Position numbers and translations under genes: made by a program | Notes under the pieces: model-generated | What the model was told of the DNA's origin: nothing | Database searches by the model: none | What the model saw: the letters and a program-made list of their open reading frames with translations, nothing else | Part shown: positions 22,699-31,404 of the stretch, piece by piece | How the letters are laid out: every line of letters starts with the position of its first letter | Numbering within the stretch: position 1 is the first letter of the stretch | Assembly: GCA_024102975.1 (NCBI GenBank) | Contig: JAGFJD010000509.1 | Location: forward strand, 1 to 38,950 | Direction: 5' to 3' | DNA length: 38,950 bases | From: Phaeodactylibacter sp. | GTDB lineage: Bacteria > Bacteroidota > Bacteroidia > Chitinophagales > Saprospiraceae

Positions 22699-22751
22699 CG
22701 AAACGAGCAGCATCCTGCCCGCTATTATCCATTTTTCTGCCTCTGCCTGCT

Positions 22752-23606
22752 TCATCCCTTCCGCTCCTCCAGTATCCCTTCCTTCACGGCATCCTCTGCA
22801 TACCCGTGCAGTTGCACCGGCTCCTTTCGGCGGTTGGCGCGCAGGCGCATGTTTAGGAACTCCACAAATAACGAGAAGGCTATGGCGAAGTACAGGTATC
22901 CTTTAGGCACGCTGCCGACCTCGGCGCCGCCGACAGAGAGGTGCGCCAGGTGGGCACCTTCGGCGATGAGCATAAAACCGATGAGGATGAGAAAAGCCAT
23001 GCCGAGCATCTGTATGGTCGGGTGGCGGTTGACGAAATTGGCCACCGGGGTGGCGAACAGCATCATGATGACTACCGACAGGACCACGGCGATGATCATG
23101 ATAACGAGGGCCCCCTTCAGGCCGTTGGTCATCCCCACTGCCGTCAGGATGGAATCAAAGGAAAATACGATATTGATAATGGTAATCTGGACGATCACAT
23201 TGGTGAGGGTCGACATGCCCTTCCCGCCACCGGCTTCCAGGTGGTCTTCCTCCTCCAGTTTGTGGCGGATTTCCGTTGTGCTCTTGTACAACAGGAACAG
23301 CCCCCCCGCGATCAGGATCAGGCTCTGGCCGGAAAAGCCGCCGTGGATGAAGTCTCCGTGAAATTCAAACCAGGGTTCCTCCATGGCCACCAGGACGGAG
23401 ACGCCAAACAGCAATATGATCCGCAGGGCCATGGCCAGGATCAGGCCGATGTTGGTCGCCTTGGGCCGGTCCTTTTCCTTCAGCTTGTTGGCGGCAATGG
23501 AAATGAAAATGATGTTGTCAATGCCGAGGACAATCTCCAGGAAGGTCAGCGTCAGCAGGCTCATCCATACGCCTGCGCTGGCAAAATTGGGAAGGACAAA
23601 TTCCAT
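22752..23606 (-). CDS. TerC family integral membrane protein
   Basis: A 284-residue protein with seven or more hydrophobic helices. Family signatures: FLEIVLGIDNIIFISI in the first helix pair and NIVFSFDSILTAVGMT in the middle, both carrying the conserved acidic residues (E/D, D) thought to bind metal. TerC proteins are linked to tellurite resistance and, in several bacteria, to manganese export or metalation of exported enzymes. It is divergent from the DUF6495 gene, and the two predicted promoters lie back to back. It ends 185 bp before the S46 peptidase start on the same strand, so separate transcription is likely. Confidence 0.9.
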   Translation of the reverse strand: MEFVLPNFASAGVWMSLLTLTFLEIVLGIDNIIFISIAANKLKEKDRPKATNIGLILAMALRIILLFGVSVLVAMEEPWFEFHGDFIHGGFSGQSLILIAGGLFLLYKSTTEIRHKLEEEDHLEAGGGKGMSTLTNVIVQITIINIVFSFDSILTAVGMTNGLKGALVIMIIAVVLSVVIMMLFATPVANFVNRHPTIQMLGMAFLILIGFMLIAEGAHLAHLSVGGAEVGSVPKGYLYFAIAFSLFVEFLNMRLRANRRKEPVQLHGYAEDAVKEGILEERKG

Positions 23607-23657
23607 GATTTTTTTTATTTCTTCTCCGGGTTACCCCCGGGAATTTCAAAACGCCTG

Positions 23658-23687
23658 CAATTTTACGAAAAAAAGAAGGTTTTCCAA
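23658..23687 (-). promoter_or_regulatory. Promoter of the terC-like gene
   Basis: On the minus strand TTG (complement of 23685-23687), 19 bp, TAAAATTG (complement of 23658-23665), seven of eight matches to TAnnTTTG. It gives a leader of about 45 nt. Confidence 0.5.
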
Positions 23688-23693
23688 CCGATT

Positions 23694-23724
23694 TTGCCCC
23701 GTCCCTCCTTTATTATTACCTTTG
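23694..23724 (+). promoter_or_regulatory. Promoter of the DUF6495 gene
   Basis: TTTTG (TTG at 23694-23696), 20 bp, TACCTTTG (23717-23724), a full match to the Bacteroidota consensus. Initiation near 23731 leaves a leader of about 23 nt before ATG 23754. Its -33 element is 6 bp from that of the divergent terC promoter. Confidence 0.7.
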
Positions 23725-23753
23725 CCCGCCAATTTTGGATATAAACCGCGCTT

Positions 23754-24239
23754 ATGAAATACCGCCGCCTCCGGCAGGACGAGCTGGAAAGCCTCGAAAA
23801 GGAATTCGTCCGCTTCCTCGCTTCCAACCAGGTCACTGCCGATGAATGGGAAAAGCTGAAAGCAGAAGAACCGGGCAAAGCAGAAAAACTCATCGGGATT
23901 TTCAGCGACATCGTTTTCGAAAAAGTCATCGGCGACGTGCAATACCTGGAATACAAAACGCCCAAAGACGTCAAGACTTTCCACTTCCTGGAGGACCGCA
24001 TCGTGATGAACGGCCTGCTGGTGGAAGGGAATACCAGCTTCGACTTTACGCAGCAGCAGAGCCCGCAGCAAATGCTCCAGCAGATACAGCTCGCCGGCGC
24101 CAGGCTCAAACTGTATACCGCCGAAAAGGCTTACAGCCGCAGCCGCGACATGGAAATCTTCGAAATGATGGAAAACGGCGCGCTGATCTCCAGGGACGGC
24201 TCTTTGTTCAGGACGCTGGAGGGGTTGAAGGGAGGATAA
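23754..24239 (+). CDS. DUF6495 family protein
   Basis: A 161-residue soluble protein with no signal peptide. The start MKYRRLRQDELESLEKEFVRFL and the block IFSDIVFEKVIGDVQYLEYKTPKDVKTFHF match the Bacteroidota family I know as DUF6495; its function is unknown. Charged and helical throughout, with a Gln-rich stretch (FTQQQSPQQMLQQIQL). It is preceded by a good promoter and followed 114 bp later by the TonB receptor, which has its own promoter-like element. Confidence 0.72.
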   Translation: MKYRRLRQDELESLEKEFVRFLASNQVTADEWEKLKAEEPGKAEKLIGIFSDIVFEKVIGDVQYLEYKTPKDVKTFHFLEDRIVMNGLLVEGNTSFDFTQQQSPQQMLQQIQLAGARLKLYTAEKAYSRSRDMEIFEMMENGALISRDGSLFRTLEGLKGG

Positions 24240-24317
24240 TGTGTTACACATTTATACGATCCTTCTGCTCCCTGGTAGGCCCTTGCCCACCCATCGTCGA
24301 AAAGGTGAGATTCCTCA

Positions 24318-24349
24318 TTGACCTTTTGGGCGGAAAGCCCCTACTTTTG
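24318..24349 (+). promoter_or_regulatory. Promoter of the TonB-dependent receptor gene
   Basis: TTG (24318-24320), 21 bp, TACTTTTG (24342-24349), a full match to TAnnTTTG. The receptor's ATG starts at 24354, only 4 nt after the -7 element, so the transcript would be leaderless or nearly so. Confidence 0.55.
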
Positions 24350-24353
24350 CGCC

Positions 24354-27014
24354 ATGAAATGGCGGGCCCTTATTCACCTGACACTATTACTGCTGACCTT
24401 TTCCCCTTCTCTGCAAGCCCAGGGCCTGGCGGCCCGGAAGGTGTCCGTCCATTACCGAAACACCCCGCTCCGGGAAGCCATTAGCGACCTCGAAAAGCGC
24501 TACGCCATCCAATTCGTATACAGCGAGCAGTTCGTTTCCCTTTCCCGGGAGGTCAGCCTGTATGGCCGCAAGCGGCCGCTGCGGCATGTGCTTGACGAAT
24601 TGTTCCGCGACTCCGGCATAGAATACCGGATACTGGGCACCCAGGTCGCTCTGCGGCCGGGTTCGCCGCCGGCAGAAAAGATCAGCCGCCCTCCCGGGCA
24701 CCAGCTCAGCCAGACGGTACGGGGGTGGGTCATCGACCAGGCTTCCCGTTCGCCTCTGGCAGGCGCCAATATCCAGCTGCTGGACTCCGAACCCTTCCTC
24801 GGCGCCTCCACGGGTGTCAACGGTGCTTTCGAGCTGCCAAAGGTGCCGGTCGGGCGGCGCAACTTCCTGGTTTCCTACCTGGGTTACGAGCCGGTAGTGG
24901 TGCGCGACGTGATCATCATCTCCGGCAAGGAGCTCATCCTGGAAATTGAGCTGCGCGAATCGACCACCACGCTGGACGAGGTAGTCGTAACCACCGCGAT
25001 CGACAAAATGCAACCCCTGAACAGCATGGTCACCGTGAGCGGAAGGCAGTTCCGGGTGGAGGAAGCGAGCCGCTATCCGGGCAGTTTTCAGGATCCCGCC
25101 CGCATGAGCCGGTCCTTTGCCGGGGTTTCCTACCTGAGCGACCTCGATAACGACCTCATCGTCCGGGGCAACTCCCCCACCAGCCTGCTGTGGCGGCTGG
25201 AAGGGGTAGAAATCCCGACGCCCAACCACTTCCACGCCATCGGCAACACCGGCGGCGCCATCAGCATGCTCAACAGCAACGTGCTGACCACCTCTGATTT
25301 CCTGACCGGCGCATTCCCCGCCGAATATGGCAATACGATCTCCGGCGCATTCGACCTGAAATTCCGCAATGGCAACAACGAGCGCACCGAATATACCCTT
25401 AGCGCCGGGGTGTTAGGCCTCGAAGCCGGCGTGGAGGGGCCAATACAAAAGGACAATGGCAGCTCTTACCTGCTGAACTACCGCTATTCCACCCTGGCCC
25501 TCATCGAGCAAATGGGCCTGAACCCGGTGGTGGAAGGCGGCGTGCCTCAATACCAGGACCTGGCCTTCAAAACGCTGATCCCCACAAAAAAAGCCGGCGT
25601 CTTCTCTCTCTTCGGGCTGGGCGCCACCAACACCATCTCGCGGGCGCCGGAACTGCAGGCCAACGGCCGGTACGACCGCTTCGATTTCGACGAGGAGTCA
25701 GCCCGTTATGGCATCCTGGGCCTGAAGCACACCCTGCAACTCTCGCCGAAAGCTTACCTGCAAACCACGCTGGTAACGGCCTGGGACACTTACAAATACC
25801 GGTACGATTTTTTCAGCGATTCTACCGAAACGCCATTTTCCGAGTTGATCTACTATGCCAGGGAGCGCCACCTGACTGGCGCCTTTCGCCTGAACGCCCA
25901 ATATAACAGGAAAAACGACGCCCGTACGCATACTCTGCTGGGGCTTACCCTGAGTCACCAGCTGTTCAGCTATAAATTCCGGGTCAGCAACGAACGCACC
26001 GGCCAGCAGAGCGTCCTGCTGGACGACGCCGGCAACGCCAACACCCTCCAGGCCTACGGGCAATGGAAACGCCGCCTGTCGGACAAGCTCACGTTCAACT
26101 ATGGCGCCCACCTCCTGTACTTCAGCCTCAACCGGGCCTTCTCGGCAGAACCACGCCTGGGCCTGGAATGGCAGCTCAACCCCCGCAAATCAGTCAGGTT
26201 TGGCGCCGGCCTGCACAGTTATATCGGCCACCTCAGCAGCTACCTGTATCATTCTCCCTATGATTTTGACGTGCAGCCCTTCCGCAACCGGCAACTGCCC
26301 AAGTCTCTGCAATTTGTGCTGGGCTACAGCCTGCGCCTGCCCGGCGACTGGCACATCCGCCCGGAGGCCTACTTCCAGCATACCTTCGACGCCGCCGTGA
26401 GCAGCGACCCCGACCAGCCCTGGGTTTCCATCCTCAATATCCTCAACAACTACGACGTGTTCGACTCGGCGGAAATGCCGATCTCCAACAAAGGCAAAGG
26501 GCGGAACATGGGCATCGAACTCACTGCCGAAAAGCTGTTCTCCCGGGGATACTACTGCCTGCTGACCGCCTCCGTCTACGATTCACGCTTCTCCACCATC
26601 GACGGCCGCTGGTACAGCACCCGCTTCAACGGCAACTACATCTTCAACCTGCTGGGCGGCCGGGAGTTCACCATCCGGCAGAACCACCGCCTGGGCGTCA
26701 ACGGCAAATTCATCTTCGCCGGCGGCAACCGCTTCTCCCGGATCAACGAGGAAGCCTCCCGGGCCCGTGGCTTCGAAGTGCTCAACCCCAATTTTATCAA
26801 CAGCGAAAAAGCGCCGGATTACAACCGCCTGGACCTGCTGCTCAGTTATACCGCCAACAACCCCAAAGCAACGCATAAATTCACGCTGGACATCCAGAAC
26901 CTGCTCCAGCGGAGCAACGTCCTGGAGTACTACTTCGACCCGGCGGAGAACCGGGTGATGACGGCTTATCAGGTGAAGTTCCTGTTTGACCTGCGGTACC
27001 GCCTGGTATTCTAG
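24354..27014 (+). CDS. TonB-dependent outer membrane receptor with STN and carboxypeptidase-like domains
   Basis: An 886-residue receptor. Signal peptide MKWRALIHLTLLLLTFSPS...; an STN domain (about 25-100, VSVHYRNTPLREAISDLEKRY), a carboxypeptidase regulatory-like domain (about 115-210, VRGWVIDQASRSPLAGANIQL), a plug (DEVVVTTAID, RSFAGVSYLSDLDNDLIVRGNSP) and a beta-barrel ending in YQVKFLFDLRYRLVF with the terminal aromatic residue. The STN domain usually means signalling to an anti-sigma/ECF pair, but none is nearby. There is no SusD-like gene next to it, so this is not a typical glycan SusCD locus. Substrate unknown. The downstream neighbour is an unrelated nuclease-like gene. Confidence 0.9.
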   Translation: MKWRALIHLTLLLLTFSPSLQAQGLAARKVSVHYRNTPLREAISDLEKRYAIQFVYSEQFVSLSREVSLYGRKRPLRHVLDELFRDSGIEYRILGTQVALRPGSPPAEKISRPPGHQLSQTVRGWVIDQASRSPLAGANIQLLDSEPFLGASTGVNGAFELPKVPVGRRNFLVSYLGYEPVVVRDVIIISGKELILEIELRESTTTLDEVVVTTAIDKMQPLNSMVTVSGRQFRVEEASRYPGSFQDPARMSRSFAGVSYLSDLDNDLIVRGNSPTSLLWRLEGVEIPTPNHFHAIGNTGGAISMLNSNVLTTSDFLTGAFPAEYGNTISGAFDLKFRNGNNERTEYTLSAGVLGLEAGVEGPIQKDNGSSYLLNYRYSTLALIEQMGLNPVVEGGVPQYQDLAFKTLIPTKKAGVFSLFGLGATNTISRAPELQANGRYDRFDFDEESARYGILGLKHTLQLSPKAYLQTTLVTAWDTYKYRYDFFSDSTETPFSELIYYARERHLTGAFRLNAQYNRKNDARTHTLLGLTLSHQLFSYKFRVSNERTGQQSVLLDDAGNANTLQAYGQWKRRLSDKLTFNYGAHLLYFSLNRAFSAEPRLGLEWQLNPRKSVRFGAGLHSYIGHLSSYLYHSPYDFDVQPFRNRQLPKSLQFVLGYSLRLPGDWHIRPEAYFQHTFDAAVSSDPDQPWVSILNILNNYDVFDSAEMPISNKGKGRNMGIELTAEKLFSRGYYCLLTASVYDSRFSTIDGRWYSTRFNGNYIFNLLGGREFTIRQNHRLGVNGKFIFAGGNRFSRINEEASRARGFEVLNPNFINSEKAPDYNRLDLLLSYTANNPKATHKFTLDIQNLLQRSNVLEYYFDPAENRVMTAYQVKFLFDLRYRLVF

Positions 27015-27146
27015 CCGAAAAGTTGCAACACAACGATTTTTGCTTTAGAGAGGTTATTTAATATGGACGAAAACGGCCCAAAAAGAAAACCGAGGCAGTT
27101 TATTTGTGGCGTCCTTTTCTTACTTTTAGCAGAAAATCAAACTGGC

Positions 27147-28091
27147 GTGGCATACAAAAAACATATCAGGTTTGACTGGGCGATTAAACGCCTGCTTCGG
27201 CAAAAAGTCAATTTTGGAATCCTGGAGGGCTTCCTGAGCGAACTTATTGGCCAGGACATTACAATAGTTGAAATCCTCGAAAGCGAAAGCAACAAGGAAA
27301 CCGAAGAAGATAAATACAACCGGGTGGACGTTTTGGTCAAAGACAGCAAAGGAGACTTGATCATCATCGAAGTGCAGAACTCTTACGCCCTTGATTATTT
27401 CCTTCGCATCCTGTACGGCATTTCCAAAGCAATCACCGAACATCTCCAGGAAGGGGATGCCTACTCCAAAGTGAAAAAAGTCATTTCGGTAAACATTGTC
27501 TATTTCGACTTAGGCCATGGCGACGACTATATTTACAAAGGAACAACTAAATTCTACGGCATCCACAATAAGGAACTGTTAGAGTTGTCGGCCAGTCAGA
27601 AAAAATTCTTCGAAAAGGAAAAAGTCGCTCATGTGTTCCCGGAGATTTACCTCATCAAGGTCAACAAATTTGACGACGTTGCGAACGACACCTTGGATGA
27701 ATGGATTTACTTCCTTAAGAACAGCGAGATCAAAAAAGAATTTACCGCTAAAGGATTGAAAGAGGCAGACGAGAAATTCAAAATCGCAAATATGGATGCT
27801 TCCGACCGAAGGGATTATGAAAGGTTCCTGGATGTGCTTCATGACAGGGCAAGCATTGCAGAAACAATTGAATTCGAATCAGAGTTGTTGGCGCAAAAGA
27901 AAGCTAAAAAGATAGTGGCAAAAGCCGTTGAAAAAGCCGTTGAAAAAGCCGTTGAAAAAGCCGTTGGAGATACTGTAAAATCAGCTATCATAAAGATGTT
28001 GCAAAACACAAGATTGACGGCCGAAGAAATAGCCGAAATCCAGGGAGTTCCGGTGGAAGTGGTGAAACAAATCAAAAAAGGAATTAAATAA
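27147..28091 (+). CDS. Rpn-type PD-(D/E)XK nuclease / transposase-like protein
   Basis: A 314-residue protein if started at GTG 27147 (AYKKHIRFDWAIKRLLRQK, the usual family N-terminus); an ATG at 27063 would add 28 residues without family resemblance. The PD-(D/E)XK core is visible as YNRVDVLVKDSKGDLIIIEVQNS (Asp, then E-x-Q), preceded by the family helix ILEGFLSELIGQDI. Rpn proteins are nucleases that promote RecA-independent recombination; many act as sequence-diversifying defence-like genes. The tail has a variable KAVE repeat (27924-27967). The gene is visibly AT-richer than its neighbours, and next to a Uma2 remnant, which points to horizontal gain. It is not linked to any transposon ends that I can see. 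Confidence 0.85.
   Translation: MAYKKHIRFDWAIKRLLRQKVNFGILEGFLSELIGQDITIVEILESESNKETEEDKYNRVDVLVKDSKGDLIIIEVQNSYALDYFLRILYGISKAITEHLQEGDAYSKVKKVISVNIVYFDLGHGDDYIYKGTTKFYGIHNKELLELSASQKKFFEKEKVAHVFPEIYLIKVNKFDDVANDTLDEWIYFLKNSEIKKEFTAKGLKEADEKFKIANMDASDRRDYERFLDVLHDRASIAETIEFESELLAQKKAKKIVAKAVEKAVEKAVEKAVGDTVKSAIIKMLQNTRLTAEEIAEIQGVPVEVVKQIKKGIK
27924..27967 (+). repeat. 12-bp coding repeat (KAVE units) in the Rpn gene
   Basis: GCCGTTGAAAAA occurs three times in perfect tandem and a fourth time in part, encoding KAVEKAVEKAVEKAV. In-frame slippage here would lengthen or shorten a helical linker between the nuclease and the C-terminal helices. Confidence 0.9.
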
Positions 28092-28201
28092 AAGGCCTGT
28101 GCCTTTTGCGGCCCCACCGACAAAAACCCGAAGCATACTTTGTACTTTCCCCCTTCTTCAAAAAGCTTCCTATATTTGGGATTCACGAAATTAACGGCTT
28201 C

Positions 28202-29785
28202 ATGAACACCCAAAGATTACTGTCTCTTCTTTTTTCCCTGGCCAGCCTTTCCCTTTTTGCCCAGGAATCCCTCAACATAGAACTCTTCGCCCAGTACAAC
28301 CGGGGCGACGGCCGCGCCTCCGGCTCCTGGTCTTACGCGGCGCCCGACGGTTCGGAGTATGCCGTGTTGGGTGCCCAGACGGGTACCGCCATCGTCAAAA
28401 TTGACGATCCGGAAAATATCCGGGAAGTCGGCTTCGTGCCGGGCTACAGCTCCAACTGGCGGGAGGTGACGGTCGTGGGCGGCCACGCTTATGTCGTCAC
28501 CGAAGGCTCGGGCTTCCCGCACTACGGCATGCAGGTCATCAACCTCACCCAGCTGCCGGATACGGCTTTCCTGGTGGCGGAGTTCTCCGAAACCTTCGGG
28601 CGGGGGCATATCATCCAGAAAGACATCTTCAGCGAAGCGCCCTACGTCTACGTCTGCGGCACCCAAACCACCCAGGGCGTACACATCATCGACGTTTCCG
28701 ACCCCGCCCAGCCCGAAGAGGCAGGCGTTTACCAGCCCGGCTATTACATCCACGATTGCCACGTGCGGGACACCCTGCTCTTCGCCGCCGCCTTTTACGA
28801 GGGCGTCATCGACATCGTCAGCATCGCCGATAAGGCCAATCCCCGGCTCATCGCTTCCATCGAAGACCCCGGCGGCAATACCCACAGCTTTTCCACTACG
28901 GAAGAGGTAGACTACCTCTTCGTCGCCGACGAGCAGGACGGCCTGCCCGGCCGCATCTTCAATATTGAAGACCTGGACAATCCCCGGGAGGTGGCCACCT
29001 GGACCGCCAATTCTGCCAGCCTGGTGCACAACCCGTATATCCGGGGCGACTTCGCCTTCATCTCCCACAATACCGAGGGCCTGCGCGTGCTGGATATCGC
29101 CGACCCGGCAGTGCCGGTGGAGACAGGGTTCTACGACACCTACAGCGGCCCCAGCGGCGGCTTCCAGGGCTTGTGGTCCGCCTGCCCCTACCTGCCCTCC
29201 GGCAAGATCATCGGCGGCAACCGCGCCGACGGCCTCTACGTCTGGACGTTCAACAACACCCGCGCCGGGCGGTTCTACGGGCAGGTGGTGGACTCGCTCA
29301 GCCGGGCGCCCATTTTCAACGCCGTCATAGAGGTAGAAGAAGCACAGGACCTGTTCACGTCGGATACAGAGGGGGAATTCAAGCGCGGTTACCTGCCGGG
29401 AACCTACACCCTGCGCGTCATTGCTTCCGGCTACCCATCCAAAACGGTTACCGTTGCCCTGGCGGAAGGCAGCCGGGAACAGGTGCTGGTTGAGCTGGCC
29501 CCGGAGGTGAACAGCTCTGGCGGCCCGGGCCGGGAAGAGGCCCGCATTGAAGTGTCGCCCAACCCGGTTGGGGAGCAGGCAGCGGTGCGGCTGGTGAATA
29601 TGCCCGATGCCCGGCTGGCAATACTCCTGAACTCGAAAGGGCAGGAAGTGGAGCGTTTCAATGTCCATGGGATGCCCAACTTCACCGTTGAACGGCAAGG
29701 GAAAACTGCAGGAGCATACTGGTTGGTGGTGTACGGAAAAGGAGGGATGATTATTGGGACTGAGAGGATCGTGATAGGGCGGTAA
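28202..29785 (+). CDS. Choice-of-anchor B / LVIVD-repeat protein with T9SS sorting domain
   Basis: A 527-residue exported protein: signal peptide (LLSLLFSLASLSLFAQ), a beta-propeller-like region of LVIVD-type repeats (GMQVINLTQLPDTAF, GVHIIDVSDPAQPEEAG, GLRVLDIADPAVPVETG), a carboxypeptidase-regulatory-like Ig domain (GRFYGQVVDSLSRAPIFNAVIEV) and a type A sorting domain (IEVSPNPVGEQAAVRL). It should pass the outer membrane through T9SS and be cell-surface bound or released. Ligand unknown. The ATG at 28202 starts the signal peptide; TATATTTG at 28171-28178 is a good -7 element but lacks a clear TTG, and gives a short leader. Confidence 0.87.
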   Translation: MNTQRLLSLLFSLASLSLFAQESLNIELFAQYNRGDGRASGSWSYAAPDGSEYAVLGAQTGTAIVKIDDPENIREVGFVPGYSSNWREVTVVGGHAYVVTEGSGFPHYGMQVINLTQLPDTAFLVAEFSETFGRGHIIQKDIFSEAPYVYVCGTQTTQGVHIIDVSDPAQPEEAGVYQPGYYIHDCHVRDTLLFAAAFYEGVIDIVSIADKANPRLIASIEDPGGNTHSFSTTEEVDYLFVADEQDGLPGRIFNIEDLDNPREVATWTANSASLVHNPYIRGDFAFISHNTEGLRVLDIADPAVPVETGFYDTYSGPSGGFQGLWSACPYLPSGKIIGGNRADGLYVWTFNNTRAGRFYGQVVDSLSRAPIFNAVIEVEEAQDLFTSDTEGEFKRGYLPGTYTLRVIASGYPSKTVTVALAEGSREQVLVELAPEVNSSGGPGREEARIEVSPNPVGEQAAVRLVNMPDARLAILLNSKGQEVERFNVHGMPNFTVERQGKTAGAYWLVVYGKGGMIIGTERIVIGR

Positions 29786-29791
29786 TTTTGC

Positions 29792-29835
29792 CAAAAGCAA
29801 CGCGCCAGATAAATCCGGCGTGTCCGGAGCTTTTG
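29792..29835 (+). terminator. Stem-loop after the choice-of-anchor B gene
   Basis: CAAAAGC (29792-29798) pairs with GCTTTTG (29829-29835), and inside it ACGCGCC with GGCGTGT. It lies 7 bp after the stop codon but has no T-run, so it may stabilise the 3' end more than terminate. Confidence 0.4.
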
Positions 29836-29879
29836 ACAATAAAGAAAATATAAGCTAAATTGGATCAAAAATTTCAGCA

Positions 29880-30017
29880 ATGGGTACCCCCATGCGCAAC
29901 CGGAACATAGAAGTGGAGGACCTTCCCCGATACACCGTTTCCGACTGGGAGCAATGGGAAGGCAAACGGGAGCTGATCGATGGCATCCCGTTTGCTTTAT
30001 CTCCCAATAACCAATAA
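29880..30017 (+). pseudogene. Uma2 family endonuclease remnant (N-terminal 45 aa)
   Basis: ATG at 29880 opens a 45-codon frame containing YTVSDWEQWEGKRELIDG, followed by IPFALSP, the N-terminal signature of Uma2/DUF820 PD-(D/E)XK proteins. The family is normally near 180-200 residues with the catalytic motif further on; here the frame stops at 30015-30017 and the next gene follows 3 bp later on the other strand. The rest of the gene is missing, so this is a truncated relic. Confidence 0.75.
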
Positions 30018-30020
30018 CCC

Positions 30021-30563
30021 TTAGAATCCGATCGGCACCCTTACCACCGTATTCTCCCATCCCATTACCATGTGCGCGCCATCTTCGGCCTTTTCGAAAG
30101 TTATGGAGAACGCCTCGATGGCTTTTTCAGCTGTTTCAGCCGGCACGGTTATGCTGGCCACGTTCTTTTCCGCATTGTAGGCGTAGGCACCCCAGGTGTC
30201 GACGTCGGTGTTGAAGGATACTTCCCATTCCTTTTCGCCGGGCGTGGCATAAACGGTATAGCGGCCGGCGGCCACTTCCGTCCCGTTGATGGTTACATCC
30301 TCAAAGAAGTGGATTTCGGTGGATTCGTTGGCCCCCAGTCGCCAGACCTTGTCGTAGGCTACCAGGTTGCCGAACACTTCGCGGCCGTTCATCTGGGGGC
30401 GGGAGTACAGTACCCGCATTACCGGCGCGCTGCCGCGCGATGCCCGGTAGTAGGCTACGTCCAGCGGGCTCTTGTCCAGTCCGGAGAAATTCTGGGCGCC
30501 CGCCTGAGGAGAAAAGGCCATGGCGGCAGCCAGCAGCAGGGCGATGGTCAATAACTTGTTCAT
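30021..30563 (-). CDS. DUF2911 domain-containing secreted protein
   Basis: A 180-residue protein with a signal peptide (LLLAAAMAFSPQAGAQ). The DUF2911 domain is recognisable by SRPQMNGREVFGNLVAYDKVWRLG, NESTEIHFFEDVTINGTEVAAG and RYTVYATPGEKEWEVSFN. Function unknown; common in Bacteroidota as a periplasmic protein. It ends 3 bp from the Uma2 relic on the opposite strand. The 189-bp gap upstream of its start (30564-30752) holds no clear promoter for either divergent gene. Confidence 0.88.
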   Translation of the reverse strand: MNKLLTIALLLAAAMAFSPQAGAQNFSGLDKSPLDVAYYRASRGSAPVMRVLYSRPQMNGREVFGNLVAYDKVWRLGANESTEIHFFEDVTINGTEVAAGRYTVYATPGEKEWEVSFNTDVDTWGAYAYNAEKNVASITVPAETAEKAIEAFSITFEKAEDGAHMVMGWENTVVRVPIGF

Positions 30564-30752
30564 CGGTGATCTGTTTTTAGTTTAGGTTTATCAATTATAG
30601 GATGGAACAAGTTCGGGGACGGAGTGTTGCACCGGGACGGGGGTATTCGGCTGGCGAACGTCTTTTGGAGGACAAAGGGAGGTGGGGGGAGCAGGAGATA
30701 AGGAGATGGGGAAGATTGTTTAATTTGCAGCAAAAATCCAAGTTTGGGGATC

Positions 30753-31391
30753 ATGAAAAAGAAATACGCATTTCACGGTATTGCGCTGTCCTTGTCTTTA
30801 GCATTCGTTGCCTGCCAGGGAAATAAGCCGGCAGGGACGGATGCCGGCACGCAGCAACAGGATAATGCGGAGGCCGCGCCCGGCGGCCAGCAGTTGATCG
30901 CCGACCCCGGCCTGTTGCCGGGCATTATTAATTACGAAGGGGAGTTCCGGCAGGCTGCCCGGTGGCCGGGGGAAGGGACCACTTTTTATGCGGTTGTTTC
31001 CAAATACGAGCAAGGGGAATTTTTCACGCCCACCTGGGTTTCCCGCCTGAACATCTACCTGTTCGAGCTGGCCGGGCAGCAGCTCGTCAGCCGCCGGGCG
31101 TTCCGGGCGGAGGCGCCCAATATCTATTCGAAAGCCAGCCTGAAGGCAGAAAAGAGCAAAGTCGTCGGCCTGCCATCCACCGGGCCGGCTTTTTCCATCG
31201 TTTATGCCATTTGCCCGGACGGCGAGGACCCCTGCAGCATTTATTCCAACGTGATCGGCGCCGGCGGCAAATACGACTTTCAGGTGATGGAGAATGTCGA
31301 AAAGGCGGTTTACCTGGAAGCCCGGGGCGCTATGATGGCCGGCATTCCGGAGGACGTGCAGCAGCATATGATAGAGCAGCTGTTTGAGTAG
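30753..31391 (+). CDS. Uncharacterised lipoprotein
   Basis: A 212-residue protein I do not recognise. The leader (MKKKYAFHGIALSLSLAFVAC) ends in a lipobox, so it is a lipoprotein. A low-complexity linker (AGTDAGTQQQDNAEAAPGGQQ) leads to a compact domain with a Cys pair (AICPDGEDPCSIYSN) that may form a disulfide. An ATG at 30753 gives the proper signal; an upstream TTG at 30744 would add three residues. It is convergent with the BASS transporter gene, 13 bp apart. Confidence 0.75.
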   Translation: MKKKYAFHGIALSLSLAFVACQGNKPAGTDAGTQQQDNAEAAPGGQQLIADPGLLPGIINYEGEFRQAARWPGEGTTFYAVVSKYEQGEFFTPTWVSRLNIYLFELAGQQLVSRRAFRAEAPNIYSKASLKAEKSKVVGLPSTGPAFSIVYAICPDGEDPCSIYSNVIGAGGKYDFQVMENVEKAVYLEARGAMMAGIPEDVQQHMIEQLFE

Positions 31392-31404
31392 CAGGCGAGC
31401 TTTT

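Noticed and set aside
28217..29839. 540-codon minus-strand open frame opposite the choice-of-anchor B gene
   Set aside because: The plus strand encodes a signal peptide, LVIVD repeats and a sorting domain; the minus frame has no recognisable motif.
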